In this document: one piece after another, positions 1 to 6,635 of the stretch
How the letters are laid out: every line of letters begins with the position of its first letter
Numbering within the stretch: the first letter of the stretch is position 1
Source: Pseudomarimonas sp964350895
Lineage (GTDB): Bacteria; Pseudomonadota; Gammaproteobacteria; Xanthomonadales; Xanthomonadaceae
Assembly: GCA_964350895.1 (NCBI GenBank)
Contig: CAYGMG010000189.1
Coordinates: forward strand, 1 to 6,650
DNA: 6,650 nucleotides
Reading direction: 5' to 3'
Notes under the pieces: model-generated
Database searches by the model: none
What the model was told of the DNA's origin: nothing
The model's input: the letters and a program-made list of their open reading frames with translations, nothing else
Translations under genes and position numbers: made by a program

Positions 1-2
1 GG

Positions 3-26
3 TCGCGGATACGATCCGCTCCCACA
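3..26 (-). repeat. REP-like extragenic palindrome, copy 1
   Basis: Read on the minus strand, this stretch starts TGTGGGAGCGGATCG and continues TATCCGCGA. It contains a perfect 6-base stem (GCGGAT at 5-10, ATCCGC at 14-19) around a 3-base loop. The TGTGGGAGCGG head followed by a short GC-rich palindrome and GCGA is the known layout of REP elements in Pseudomonas and related gammaproteobacteria. The same element recurs near the right end of the window in the opposite orientation. Such elements are usually spread by RAYT transposases acting in trans; no such gene lies in this window. Confidence 0.75.
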
Positions 27-71
27 ACAGCTCGCCGGATTGCCCCGCGAACGTCTTGTTTGCGCCCACAC

Positions 72-86
72 CGGACCTGCAGTCCG
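72..86 (-). terminator. Small hairpin just after the membrane-protein gene; weak terminator or degenerate repeat
   Basis: A 5-base stem (CGGAC at 72-76, GTCCG at 82-86) with a 5-base loop lies three bases beyond the stop codon of the minus-strand gene ending at 89. No T-rich tract follows in the direction of transcription, so a standard intrinsic terminator is not supported. The minus-strand sequence from the stop onward, CTGTAGGGCGGACTGCAGG, resembles the heads of other xanthomonad intergenic palindromes, so a decayed repeat is equally possible. Confidence 0.3.
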
Positions 87-88
87 CC

Positions 89-691
89 CTACAGCTCCAC
101 CGCATCAAACTCGCAGATGTTCTCCAGCAGCAGGTACAGCGACTGCTCCACTGCATCGCGCGAGCGTGCCTGGGTGAGCTGGCGCATGCTGTTGACGATG
201 GCGATCCACCAGCGCATGTGCCTGGCGCTGAGCTGGGCGGCGACCGGGATCATGTCGCGGGCAAGGCCGAGGTTGTCGATGCATTCGCGCTTGATTGCCA
301 GCATGTCCTCGAGTTCCAGCTTGGCGCCGGGCAGCTCGCGAAGGAAACGGTGCACGATCATCAGGTCGGTTTCCAGCAGCGAGGTCGCAGCGGGTTCCGC
401 ATGCGGCGGCAGCAGGGCGATGTCCAGCTTGGAGAGCAGTCCGCGCAGCGCGCCGCGCAGGCTCAGCCAGAGCTCGCGCCGCTGGCGCCGTTCCTGCGAC
501 TTCTGCAGCAGGCTCAGCAGGCCGACCAGGAAGAAGCCTTCCATGCAGAAGCCGATCAGCTCGGGGACCATGTTCTCCTTGAACGGTCCCTCGCCGCCAG
601 GCAACAGGAAGAAGGCCAGCAGCGACAGGCCAGCAAGGCCGAGTACGGCCATCGGTATCGCCAGCAGGCCGCGCCTAGCGTGCATTGCCAT
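89..691 (-). CDS. Two-span inner-membrane protein of unknown function
   Basis: This gene encodes 200 residues, and I do not recognise the family. Two hydrophobic segments lie near the N-terminus (about residues 8-31 and 42-62), joined by a short, probably periplasmic loop. Basic residues (ARR before the first span, QERRQRRE after the second) predict both ends in the cytoplasm. The remaining ~135 residues look helical and soluble, with many Leu, Glu and Arg and no catalytic motif I can name. The start at 691 is preferred because GGAAG lies six bases upstream (698-702), inside the preceding gene. An in-frame ATG at 685 is an alternative, and the open frame extends to 748 but would then begin with an unlikely Arg/Pro-rich leader. 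It overlaps the preceding gene by 17 bases, so the two are very likely co-transcribed and translated together. The stop is TAG at 89-91. Coding reality is supported by this overlap and by the coherent membrane topology. Confidence 0.8.
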   Translation of the reverse strand: MAMHARRGLLAIPMAVLGLAGLSLLAFFLLPGGEGPFKENMVPELIGFCMEGFFLVGLLSLLQKSQERRQRRELWLSLRGALRGLLSKLDIALLPPHAEPAATSLLETDLMIVHRFLRELPGAKLELEDMLAIKRECIDNLGLARDMIPVAAQLSARHMRWWIAIVNSMRQLTQARSRDAVEQSLYLLLENICEFDAVEL

Positions 692-1268
692 CGTCCGCTT
701 CCGTTTCGGCTTCCTCGTTCTCGGCCGCGGCCTGCGGCACCAGGGCACAGATCACCCCGGCGATCCGCCGCGCCTCGTCGGCGCTGAGATCGAGCGGGAG
801 CTGGGTGATGTAGACGGTGACGCCTTCGCGCAGCGGCACCGACAGCATGTCGCGGCGGCGCTCGCTGCTGGCCAGGGCGATCTCCTCCAGCGCGCGGGCC
901 TCCTGGTCCGAGGCAGGCTTGGAGAAGAAGCGCATCTCGCGACGCAGGGCATGCCCGCTGTTGGAGGCGAAGTCGTTGGGCTTGTCCAGCCAGGCAAAGT
1001 AGTCCTGCAGCGCTTCCTGCACGCGCTTCTTGTACAGGGCCAGCACCTCGGGCCGGATCGTGCTGTCCTGAATCTTGTGCAATCGGGCAGCGAGGCGCTC
1101 GACATCGACGCAGCGCAGGTCGGCGCGCTCGGGCTCGCTCAGCTCGACGAACAGGTGCTCGATCGCGCTGGCCCGGCTGCGTGCCACGGCCGGGTTGAGC
1201 AGGCCTTGCCCGGGCGCCTCGCGCAGGAAGTCGAGCAATCGTCCCGGCGTGTACGGGTGGTCGGCCAT
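675..1268 (-). CDS. Hypothetical protein with integrase SAM-like N-terminal domain, no recombinase catalytic domain
   Basis: This gene encodes 197 residues. Residues ~6-95 (YTPGRLLDFLREA, then an alanine/arginine helix, DLRCVDVERLAARL, and YKKRVQEALQDYFAWLDKP) look like the helical core-binding domain found at the N-terminus of tyrosine recombinases. The catalytic R..HxxR..Y domain is absent, so this is not an active integrase. After a variable linker, residues ~141-177 form a conserved-looking end, SVPLREGVTVYITQLPLDLS followed by ADEARRIAGVICALV. From memory, similar proteins share a C-terminal pattern of the form LPxDLTxxEAxxIAxxI; their function is unknown to me. The last 20 residues are acidic and probably disordered. 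The chosen ATG has GAGGA four bases upstream (1273-1277); a start at 1301 would add 11 residues with little support. It is the first gene of a minus-strand pair, overlaps the membrane-protein gene by 17 bases, and is divergent from the kinase gene. DNA or protein binding is possible but inferred only from the fold resemblance. Confidence 0.82.
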   Translation of the reverse strand: MADHPYTPGRLLDFLREAPGQGLLNPAVARSRASAIEHLFVELSEPERADLRCVDVERLAARLHKIQDSTIRPEVLALYKKRVQEALQDYFAWLDKPNDFASNSGHALRREMRFFSKPASDQEARALEEIALASSERRRDMLSVPLREGVTVYITQLPLDLSADEARRIAGVICALVPQAAAENEEAETEADDGNAR

Positions 1269-1435
1269 GGGGTCCTCGGAAGGCTGAAACGGTGCCGGCA
1301 AAGCTTACTTGCTTCGTCGGCCTGACCGCAGGCCGCGTCGCCGAGCGGTCGCCGACGCTGTCACGCCACGCCTGCACGAGCGGGCAGGGGAGCCGCTACC
1401 ATGGAAGCGGGAGTGGGCCGGGATACGCATCGAGC
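1269..1435. promoter_or_regulatory. Divergent intergenic region serving both operons
   Basis: About 167 bases separate the start of the minus-strand pair from the preferred start of the kinase gene, so promoters for both directions should lie here. For the plus strand, TACCAT at 1397-1402 matches four of six positions of a sigma-70 -10 box and would place a transcript start about 27 bases before the ATG, but no good -35 lies at the right distance. For the minus strand I see no convincing hexamers. No obvious operator palindrome or riboswitch was found. The existence of a regulatory region follows from the divergent gene order; exact sites are weak. Confidence 0.45.
1397..1402 (+). promoter_or_regulatory. 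Possible -10 element for the kinase operon
   Basis: TACCAT shares T, A and the final AT with the sigma-70 consensus TATAAT. The nearest -35-like sequence, CTGCAC at 1372-1377, is poor and spaced 19 bases away. Given the high GC content, chance matches of this quality are common, so this is only a candidate. Confidence 0.2.
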
Positions 1436-4400
1436 ATGGCGAGCAGCGCGGCAGGAGGGCAAGACAAGGCGGGCCAGTTCGGCCTCCTGCAGCGGCTGCC
1501 CTGGCTGCTGCTTTGCGCGCTGCCTGGTCTGGTTGGCGCCGCCGACACAGCCTTGCGCGACTACTTCCAGGAGAGCTGGCGCACCGGCGATGGGCTGCCG
1601 CACAACCTGATGCTGGATATCGAGCAGTCGCGCGACGGCTACCTGTGGCTGGCGACCTGGGAAGGCGTCGTGCGCTTCAATGGACACGATTTCGAATTGC
1701 TCACCGAGGCCGAGGTGCCGGGCCTGAGCGATCGTTCCGCCAACGAGCTTGCGATGACCGCCGATGGCGACCTGCTGGTCGGCATGGCGCGCGGCGAGCT
1801 GCTCCGCCGCGGCGCTGATGGCTGGCGCAGCCTGGGTCGCGACGCGGATGGCGCGGCCCAGGCGGTCTACTCCCTGTTGCCCGAGACCGACCGCTTGCTG
1901 GTCGGCACTGCAGGCGACGGTCTCTGGCAGCTCGACGAGAAAGGCTACGCGCCGCTGACCGGCAGCGATGCGCTGTCGCGCAGCATCATCTTTGCCCTGG
2001 CGCGCCAGGACGGGCGGCTGTGGATCGGCGCCGACAGCGGCCTGTACCGGCTCGACCAATCCGGTTTGCAGCGTTTTCGCGCCCAGGGCGCCCTGCCGGC
2101 CCTGGGCGTCCTCAGCCTGGCCGTGCTGAGCGATGGCGCCCTTGCCATCGGCACCGAGCGCGGCGTGTTCCGGCTGGACGGCGACAGTGCGCGGCCGCTG
2201 CATGCGGACCTGCCCGACGTGTCCTACGAGAGCCTGCTGGTCGATCAGGGCGGCGACATCTGGCTGGGCACCGCCACCGAGGGGGTGTTCCGGCTCAGCC
2301 AGCGTGGCGTCGAGCAGCTTTCGGTGGATGACGGTCTGCCCAGCAATCGCGTGGTATCGCTGTTCGAGGATCGCGAGCGCAGCCTGTGGCTGGGCACCAG
2401 CAGCGGCCTGTTCCGCCTGCGTGCCGCGCCCTTCGTGTCGCTGACCGCGCGCCAGGGGCTGGACTCCGAGTACGTGCGGACCCTGCTCGAACTGCCTGAC
2501 GGCCGGATTCTGGCCGGCACCAGCGGCGGGCTGGCCCTGATCGCGCGCGGACGTGACGGCGACCGCGTCGCACAGCGCCTGCTTTCCGACGAGTCGGTGC
2601 TCAGCGCCGTGCAGGACGCCGACGGCGCCTTGTGGATCGGCACCTACTACAACGGCGTCCTGCGCGTCGTCGACGGCGAGGTGACCCGACGCATCGATCG
2701 CGAAAGCGGCCTGCCCAGCCCGCAGATCCGCGCCCTGCTCAGCGACCCCGACGGCACCCTGTGGATCGGCAGCAACCGCGGCCTCGCCCGGCTCGTCGAT
2801 GAGCGTATCGAAGTGTTCAGTTCGGTCGACGGGCTGCCCAGCGAGAGCGTGCTCAGCCTTTACCGCGACCGTGCTGGCACGCTATGGGTCGGCACTGCGC
2901 TCGGCATCGCCACCTGGAACCGCGATGGCTTCGTCTCGCTGCCCCTGCCGGAGCAGGCCGCAGCGCAGCGGGTCTACGGATTCTCCGAAGACGCCGAGGG
3001 TCGCCTGTACGTCGCCCATGATCGCGGCGTGGCGCGCCGGGTCGGGGATAGCTGGCAGCTGCTCTCGGCGCGCCAGGGCCTGCCGCTGGGCGCGGTGTTC
3101 GCTGTGCTTTTCGATGCACAGGGAAACCTCTGGCTAAGTTCCAACCGTGGTGTGCTGCGCATCGAGCGTGATGTCGCCGAGCGTGCTCTCCAAGGCGACG
3201 ACGTGCTGAGCCGCTGGGAGCTGTTCGGCGAGGCCGATGGCATGGCCAGCTCGCAGAACAATGGCGCCGCCGGACAGCCGGCGCTGAGCGCCCGCGATGG
3301 CGAGCTGTGGTTCGCCACTGCCCGCGGCGTGACCCATGTGGCACCGCAGCGGCTCGATTCATTCTCCCGCATCGTGCCCCGGGTGCTGATCGAGCATGCC
3401 GGGGTCGACGGGCAGCGCATCGCGCTCGACCAGCAGCTGGAGGTCCCGCCACAAGGCCAGCGCATCGATATCGGTTTCGTCGGGCTCAACTTCCAGACCC
3501 CGAAGAAGATCCGCTACCGCTACCAGCTGGAAGGTTTCGATGCCGGCTGGGTCTACAGCCATACCAACCGAAATGTACAGTTCACCAATCTGGCGCCCGG
3601 CGCCTACCGGTTCCGTGCCCAGGCCGCCAACCCCTCCGGCGACTGGTCGCCCTACGAGGCCGAGCTGCGCATCGTCGTAGCAGCCTGGTGGTGGGAGCGT
3701 CCGGTCGTGCAGCTAGGTCTCGGCCTGCTGGCGCTGCTCCTGCTGCTGGCGGGTATCCGCTGGCGCCTGCATCGTCTGGAGGCCCTGCGCGCGCGCCTGC
3801 AGCAGCGTGTCGAACAGGCAACGGCCGATCTGCAGCAGCAGACCGACGTGCTGCAGGAGCGCAACATCGAGCTTGATGCCTACGCGCACTCGGTCGCCCA
3901 CGATCTGAAGAACCCGCTGGCCACCGTGGTCGGCATGAGCTCGCTGATCCGCACCATCGGCGCCTCGATGGCCGAATCGCAGCGGCTCGACATGATCTCG
4001 CGGATCCACGCTGCCGGGACCAAGATGGTCGAGATCATCGACTCCCTGCTCCTGCTCAGCCACGCACGCTCGGATGTCGAGGTGCCGCTGGCCCGGGTCG
4101 ACCTCTCGTCCCAGGTCAAGGAAGCGCTCAAGGGCCTTGCCGTGCAGATCGCCGACGCTGGCGCCAGCATCGAAGTCCACGAGCCGCTCCCCGACGTGGT
4201 CGGCTTCGCGCCCTGGGTTGACCGGGTGCTGACCAACTACCTGGTCAATGCGATCAAGTACGGAGGCAACCCGCCGCGGATCGAGCTGGGCGCGTGGTCG
4301 CTCGCCGACGGCTCGGTGGAAGTGTGGGTAAAGGACCATGGTACCGGTCTCTCCGACGAGGCCCAGGCTCGGCTGTTCCAGCCGTTCTCGCGCGCCGGAC

Positions 4401-4558
4401 GGGTCGGCGGTGATGGCCATGGCCTGGGCCTGTCGATCGTCCGCCGGATCGTCGAGCGCATGGGCGGCAGCGTAGGCTGCGACAGCGCAGCAGAAGAGGG
4501 CGCGAGATTCTGGTTGCGACTGCCTGCCGCTACGCAGGCGCCACGGAGGAAGACCTGA
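1436..4558 (+). CDS. Membrane sensor histidine kinase with two-component regulator propeller (14 blades), Y_Y_Y domain and HisKA/HATPase
   Basis: This 1040-residue protein is a sensor kinase predicted to bind a periplasmic ligand and autophosphorylate on a cytoplasmic histidine. Order: signal peptide (hydrophobic LPWLLLCALPGLVG, likely cleavage after VGA at residue ~35); propeller repeats from ~40 to ~640, with 14 blade motifs such as DGYLWLAT, DGRLWIGA and DGELWFAT, fitting two seven-bladed propellers; Y_Y_Y domain ~692-750 (IRYRYQLEGFDAGW); one membrane span ~757-774; a short coiled coil; HisKA with phospho-acceptor His822 in VAHDLKNPLA; N box with Asn938 (LTNYLVNAIKYG); G1 DHGTG from Asp967; F box LFQPFSR; G2 GDGHGLGLSIV near 992-1002. 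All kinase motifs are intact. The HDLKN sequence also fits the phosphatase motif of HisKA kinases. There is no PAS, HAMP or receiver domain, so the response regulator must be a separate protein, not seen here. The ATG at 1436 is chosen because it puts the signal peptide at the N-terminus, although its ribosome binding site is weak. A GTG at 1292 with GGAAGG eight bases upstream would add 48 non-hydrophobic residues and remove the divergent promoter space. It overlaps the next gene by one base. Confidence 0.93.
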   Translation: MASSAAGGQDKAGQFGLLQRLPWLLLCALPGLVGAADTALRDYFQESWRTGDGLPHNLMLDIEQSRDGYLWLATWEGVVRFNGHDFELLTEAEVPGLSDRSANELAMTADGDLLVGMARGELLRRGADGWRSLGRDADGAAQAVYSLLPETDRLLVGTAGDGLWQLDEKGYAPLTGSDALSRSIIFALARQDGRLWIGADSGLYRLDQSGLQRFRAQGALPALGVLSLAVLSDGALAIGTERGVFRLDGDSARPLHADLPDVSYESLLVDQGGDIWLGTATEGVFRLSQRGVEQLSVDDGLPSNRVVSLFEDRERSLWLGTSSGLFRLRAAPFVSLTARQGLDSEYVRTLLELPDGRILAGTSGGLALIARGRDGDRVAQRLLSDESVLSAVQDADGALWIGTYYNGVLRVVDGEVTRRIDRESGLPSPQIRALLSDPDGTLWIGSNRGLARLVDERIEVFSSVDGLPSESVLSLYRDRAGTLWVGTALGIATWNRDGFVSLPLPEQAAAQRVYGFSEDAEGRLYVAHDRGVARRVGDSWQLLSARQGLPLGAVFAVLFDAQGNLWLSSNRGVLRIERDVAERALQGDDVLSRWELFGEADGMASSQNNGAAGQPALSARDGELWFATARGVTHVAPQRLDSFSRIVPRVLIEHAGVDGQRIALDQQLEVPPQGQRIDIGFVGLNFQTPKKIRYRYQLEGFDAGWVYSHTNRNVQFTNLAPGAYRFRAQAANPSGDWSPYEAELRIVVAAWWWERPVVQLGLGLLALLLLLAGIRWRLHRLEALRARLQQRVEQATADLQQQTDVLQERNIELDAYAHSVAHDLKNPLATVVGMSSLIRTIGASMAESQRLDMISRIHAAGTKMVEIIDSLLLLSHARSDVEVPLARVDLSSQVKEALKGLAVQIADAGASIEVHEPLPDVVGFAPWVDRVLTNYLVNAIKYGGNPPRIELGAWSLADGSVEVWVKDHGTGLSDEAQARLFQPFSRAGRVGGDGHGLGLSIVRRIVERMGGSVGCDSAAEEGARFWLRLPAATQAPRRKT
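1634..3335 (+). repeat. Tandem propeller-blade coding repeats within the kinase gene
   Basis: The region encodes 14 successive blade motifs of the form DGxLWxGTxxGLxRL, spaced roughly 40-50 residues apart. At DNA level the repeats leave recognisable echoes, for example CTGTGGATCGGC near 2019 and 2760 (TTGTGGATCGGC near 2631), and CTGCCCAGC near 2337, 2711 and 2833 encoding the inter-blade GLPS. The blades are diverged, so this is an old protein repeat and not a recent DNA amplification. Confidence 0.8.
4545..4550 (+). promoter_or_regulatory. Strong ribosome binding site for the CoA-transferase gene, inside the kinase gene
   Basis: GGAGGA lies seven bases before the ATG at 4558 and within the last codons of the kinase gene. 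Together with the TGATG stop/start junction it fixes the start of the downstream gene and points to translational coupling. It is clearly stronger than the site in front of the kinase itself. Confidence 0.85.
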
Positions 4559-6480
4559 TGCAGGACAGCGAGCGCTACCAGCCGGCACTTGCCCGGCTCG
4601 CCGCCATCGACGGCGGCTGGGTGATCGCCGCCCCGCTCGGCCTTGGCAAACCCAACGGCCTGCTCAACGCCCTGTACGCCGCAGCCAAGGACTCGCAGCG
4701 CGAGCTCACCTTGCTGACCGCGCTGTCACTGACCCCGCCAAAGCCCGCTTCGGACCTTGAGCGGCGCTTTCTCGGACCATTCCTCTCGCGGCATTTCGGC
4801 GACGACTATCCGCTGCTCGACTACGTTCGCGACCAACAAACGGGAACCCTTCCCAGCCACGTCCGGATCCACGAGTTCTATCTGCAGAGCGGGGCCCTGC
4901 TCGGCTGCGCCTCGGCCCAGCGGTCCTATGTGAGCCTCAACTACACCCACGTCGCGCGCGCCGTCGCCATGCGCCGTCCCAATGTGGTGGTCCAGCTGTT
5001 GGCCCGCGATCCGCACAGCGGCCGGCTGAGCTTCAGCTGCAATCCCGACGTCACCCTCGATCTGCTCGACGAGCTGCGCCGGCTCGGCCTGCCCAAGCCC
5101 CTGCTGCTCGGCGAGGTGCATCCTGACCTGCCCTTCATGGGCGGCGGCGCTGAAGTCCCTGAAGGTCTTTTCGACCTGGTCATCGCCCCAGCTCAGCGTC
5201 CGCACCAGCTGTTCGCCCTGCCGCGGCACCCGGTCGGCGATGCCGAATACGCCATCGGCTTCCTCGCCAGCACCCTGGTCCGCGACGGCGGCAGCCTGCA
5301 GATCGGCATCGGTACCCTGAGCGACGCGCTGACCCATGCCCTGGTCCTGCGCCAGACCCGCAACCCGGAGTACCGCGAGATCGTCGAGGCACTCTGGCCG
5401 GGTGTCGAGCAGTCCGAATTGGTCTGTCGCTGGGGTGGTCTTGGCGAGTTCGAACAGGGACTGTTCGGGGCCTCGGAAATGGTCATGGACGGCTTTACCG
5501 CCCTGGTCGACGCCGGCGTGGTGAAACGCCGTGTGGTGGACGATATCGAGCTGATGCAGCGCATCCACGACGGCAGCGCCAGCGACGCCGATCGCGCGCG
5601 GCTGGAGCGCGAAGGCCAGTTCCTCCACGGCGGCTTCTTTCTGGGCTCCAAGGACCTGTACCGCTGGCTGCGCGAATTGCCGCCCGCGCAGCGCGCCGGC
5701 ATCGGCATGACCCGCATTTCGCACATCAATGAGCTGTACGGCGGGCAGGAGACCCTCGAGCGCCTGCAGCGCCGCGAGGCGCGCTTCTTCAACACCTGCA
5801 TGATGACCACCGTGTTCGGCGCCGCGGTTTCCGATGGCCTGGCCGATGGCCGCGTAGTCTCCGGGGTCGGTGGCCAGTACAACTTCGTCGCCATGGCCCA
5901 CGCCCTGCAAGAGAGCCGCTCGGTCCTGCTCTGCCGCGCGGTGCGTGAAACCGCCGGCAGCGCGCAGTCGAGCATCGTCTACGACTACGGCCACGTGACC
6001 ATCCCGAGGCATCTGCGCGACATCGCGATCACCGAATACGGCATCGCCGACCTGCGCGATCGCAGCGACGCCGAGTGCATCGCCGCGACGGTGTCCATCG
6101 CCGACGCGCGCTTTGCCCCGCAGCTGCTTGCGCGCGCCCGCGCCAGTGGCAAGTACGCCGGTCCCGATCTGTTCACCGCGGACAACACGCCGCAGCGCCT
6201 GGTCCGCACCCTGGCCCCGTTCCGCGCCCGCGGCCTGTTGCCCGACTACCCGCTCGGCGCCGACTTCAGCGCAGTCGAACAGCGCCTGGTCCGCGCCCTG
6301 GGCTGGCTCAAGAGCGAAGCCTCCCGCGGCAAGCTCGGTCTGATCTGGCGCGCCCTGCGCGACGCGCCCTGCAGCGACAGCGAAGCCCTCGCCCGGATGG
6401 ACTTCAGCGCCCCCAGCGGACTCAAGCAAAAACTCGCCGCCCGCCTCGTCGGCCACGCCCTCAACCAGACCCGCAGCTGA
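4558..6480 (+). CDS. Acetyl-CoA hydrolase/CoA-transferase family protein, long form
   Basis: This 640-residue cytoplasmic protein belongs to the family I CoA-transferase superfamily that includes acetyl-CoA hydrolases, succinyl-CoA:acetate and 4-hydroxybutyrate CoA-transferases. These move CoA between an acyl-CoA and a carboxylate through a glutamyl-CoA intermediate. The first Rossmann-like half contains LQIGIGTLSDALTHAL (~250-265). The catalytic glutamate is most likely Glu307 in ASEMVMDGF, equivalent to the SEMFSDG motif of relatives, followed by FFLGSKDLYRWL, equivalent to the ALGSKxLYxF strand. The C-terminal half carries SGVGGQYNFVAMAHAL (435-450) and TEYGIADLRDRSD, both hallmarks of the family. 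Usual members are about 430-510 residues; this one has an insertion after Glu307 and a C-terminal extension of roughly 120-130 residues with no motif I recognise. Similar long forms exist in xanthomonads and pseudomonads to my knowledge. The start is fixed by GGAGGA and the TGATG overlap with the kinase gene. Substrate cannot be told from the sequence, so hydrolase versus transferase is open. Confidence 0.92.
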   Translation: MQDSERYQPALARLAAIDGGWVIAAPLGLGKPNGLLNALYAAAKDSQRELTLLTALSLTPPKPASDLERRFLGPFLSRHFGDDYPLLDYVRDQQTGTLPSHVRIHEFYLQSGALLGCASAQRSYVSLNYTHVARAVAMRRPNVVVQLLARDPHSGRLSFSCNPDVTLDLLDELRRLGLPKPLLLGEVHPDLPFMGGGAEVPEGLFDLVIAPAQRPHQLFALPRHPVGDAEYAIGFLASTLVRDGGSLQIGIGTLSDALTHALVLRQTRNPEYREIVEALWPGVEQSELVCRWGGLGEFEQGLFGASEMVMDGFTALVDAGVVKRRVVDDIELMQRIHDGSASDADRARLEREGQFLHGGFFLGSKDLYRWLRELPPAQRAGIGMTRISHINELYGGQETLERLQRREARFFNTCMMTTVFGAAVSDGLADGRVVSGVGGQYNFVAMAHALQESRSVLLCRAVRETAGSAQSSIVYDYGHVTIPRHLRDIAITEYGIADLRDRSDAECIAATVSIADARFAPQLLARARASGKYAGPDLFTADNTPQRLVRTLAPFRARGLLPDYPLGADFSAVEQRLVRALGWLKSEASRGKLGLIWRALRDAPCSDSEALARMDFSAPSGLKQKLAARLVGHALNQTRS

Positions 6481-6505
6481 CCCCACCATCGCAGCGCCCG
6501 CGCCG

Positions 6506-6524
6506 CCCGCTCGCAGAAAGCGGG
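6506..6524 (+). terminator. Hairpin downstream of the CoA-transferase gene; possible terminator
   Basis: A perfect 6-base stem (CCCGCT at 6506-6511, AGCGGG at 6519-6524) with a 7-base loop begins 26 bases after the stop codon. The position suits the end of the kinase/CoA-transferase transcript, but no T-run follows, so termination would not be of the standard intrinsic type. It could instead stabilise the 3' end of the mRNA or be a decayed palindrome. Confidence 0.35.
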
Positions 6525-6547
6525 ACCTGCCCCGAGCCCAGGTGGCC

Positions 6548-6575
6548 TCCGCTATCCCCTGCAATGGGGAGCGGA
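6548..6575 (+). other. Bulged hairpin overlapping the REP-like element
   Basis: TCCGC (6548-6552) can pair with GCGGA (6571-6575), and TCCCC (6555-6559) with GGGGA (6566-6570), giving ten base pairs with a two-base bulge and a six-base loop. The right arm is the head of the REP-like element, so this hairpin and the REP's own stem at 6571-6585 cannot form together. The left arm resembles a damaged inverted REP head. Confidence 0.45.
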
Positions 6576-6588
6576 TCGCATCCGCGAC
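6565..6588 (+). repeat. REP-like extragenic palindrome, copy 2
   Basis: GGGAGCGGATCGCATCCGCG (6567-6586) matches copy 1 (read on its own strand) in all but one loop base. The 6-base stem is GCGGAT at 6571-6576 with ATCCGC at 6580-6585 around CGC. The three bases before GGGAGCGG differ from TGT of the other copies, so the head is slightly degenerate. Confidence 0.75.
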
Positions 6589-6635
6589 ACGGGCGTAGCA
6601 ATTCAGCGCACCAGCCCCGAGCGACACCGAGCCCC

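Noticed and set aside
675..1268. An active phage integrase
   Set aside because: The catalytic domain with its Arg-His-Arg-Tyr residues is absent, and no att sites, tRNA or phage genes lie nearby.
60..1325. A 421-codon open frame on the plus strand across both minus-strand genes
   Set aside because: It has low-complexity, antisense-like composition and would contradict two overlapping minus-strand genes that have good ribosome sites and sensible protein features.
556..1377. A 273-codon minus-strand frame overlapping the integrase-like gene
   Set aside because: It is very Arg/Pro/Ala rich with no domain, and is out of frame with the better-supported genes at 675-1268 and 89-691.
1401..1610. 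The ATG at 1401 as the kinase start
   Set aside because: It is in a different reading frame and gives only a 69-codon open frame without a signal peptide or domain.
1361..2203. A 280-codon minus-strand open frame at the start of the kinase gene, and a 291-codon one at 3713-4588
   Set aside because: Both lie opposite well-defined kinase domains and show only shadow composition.
4726..6627. A 633-codon open frame on the minus strand across nearly all of the CoA-transferase gene
   Set aside because: Its product is rich in Ala, Gly, Gln and Val with no recognisable motif, as expected from antisense reading of GC-rich codons. The plus strand clearly encodes a conserved enzyme.
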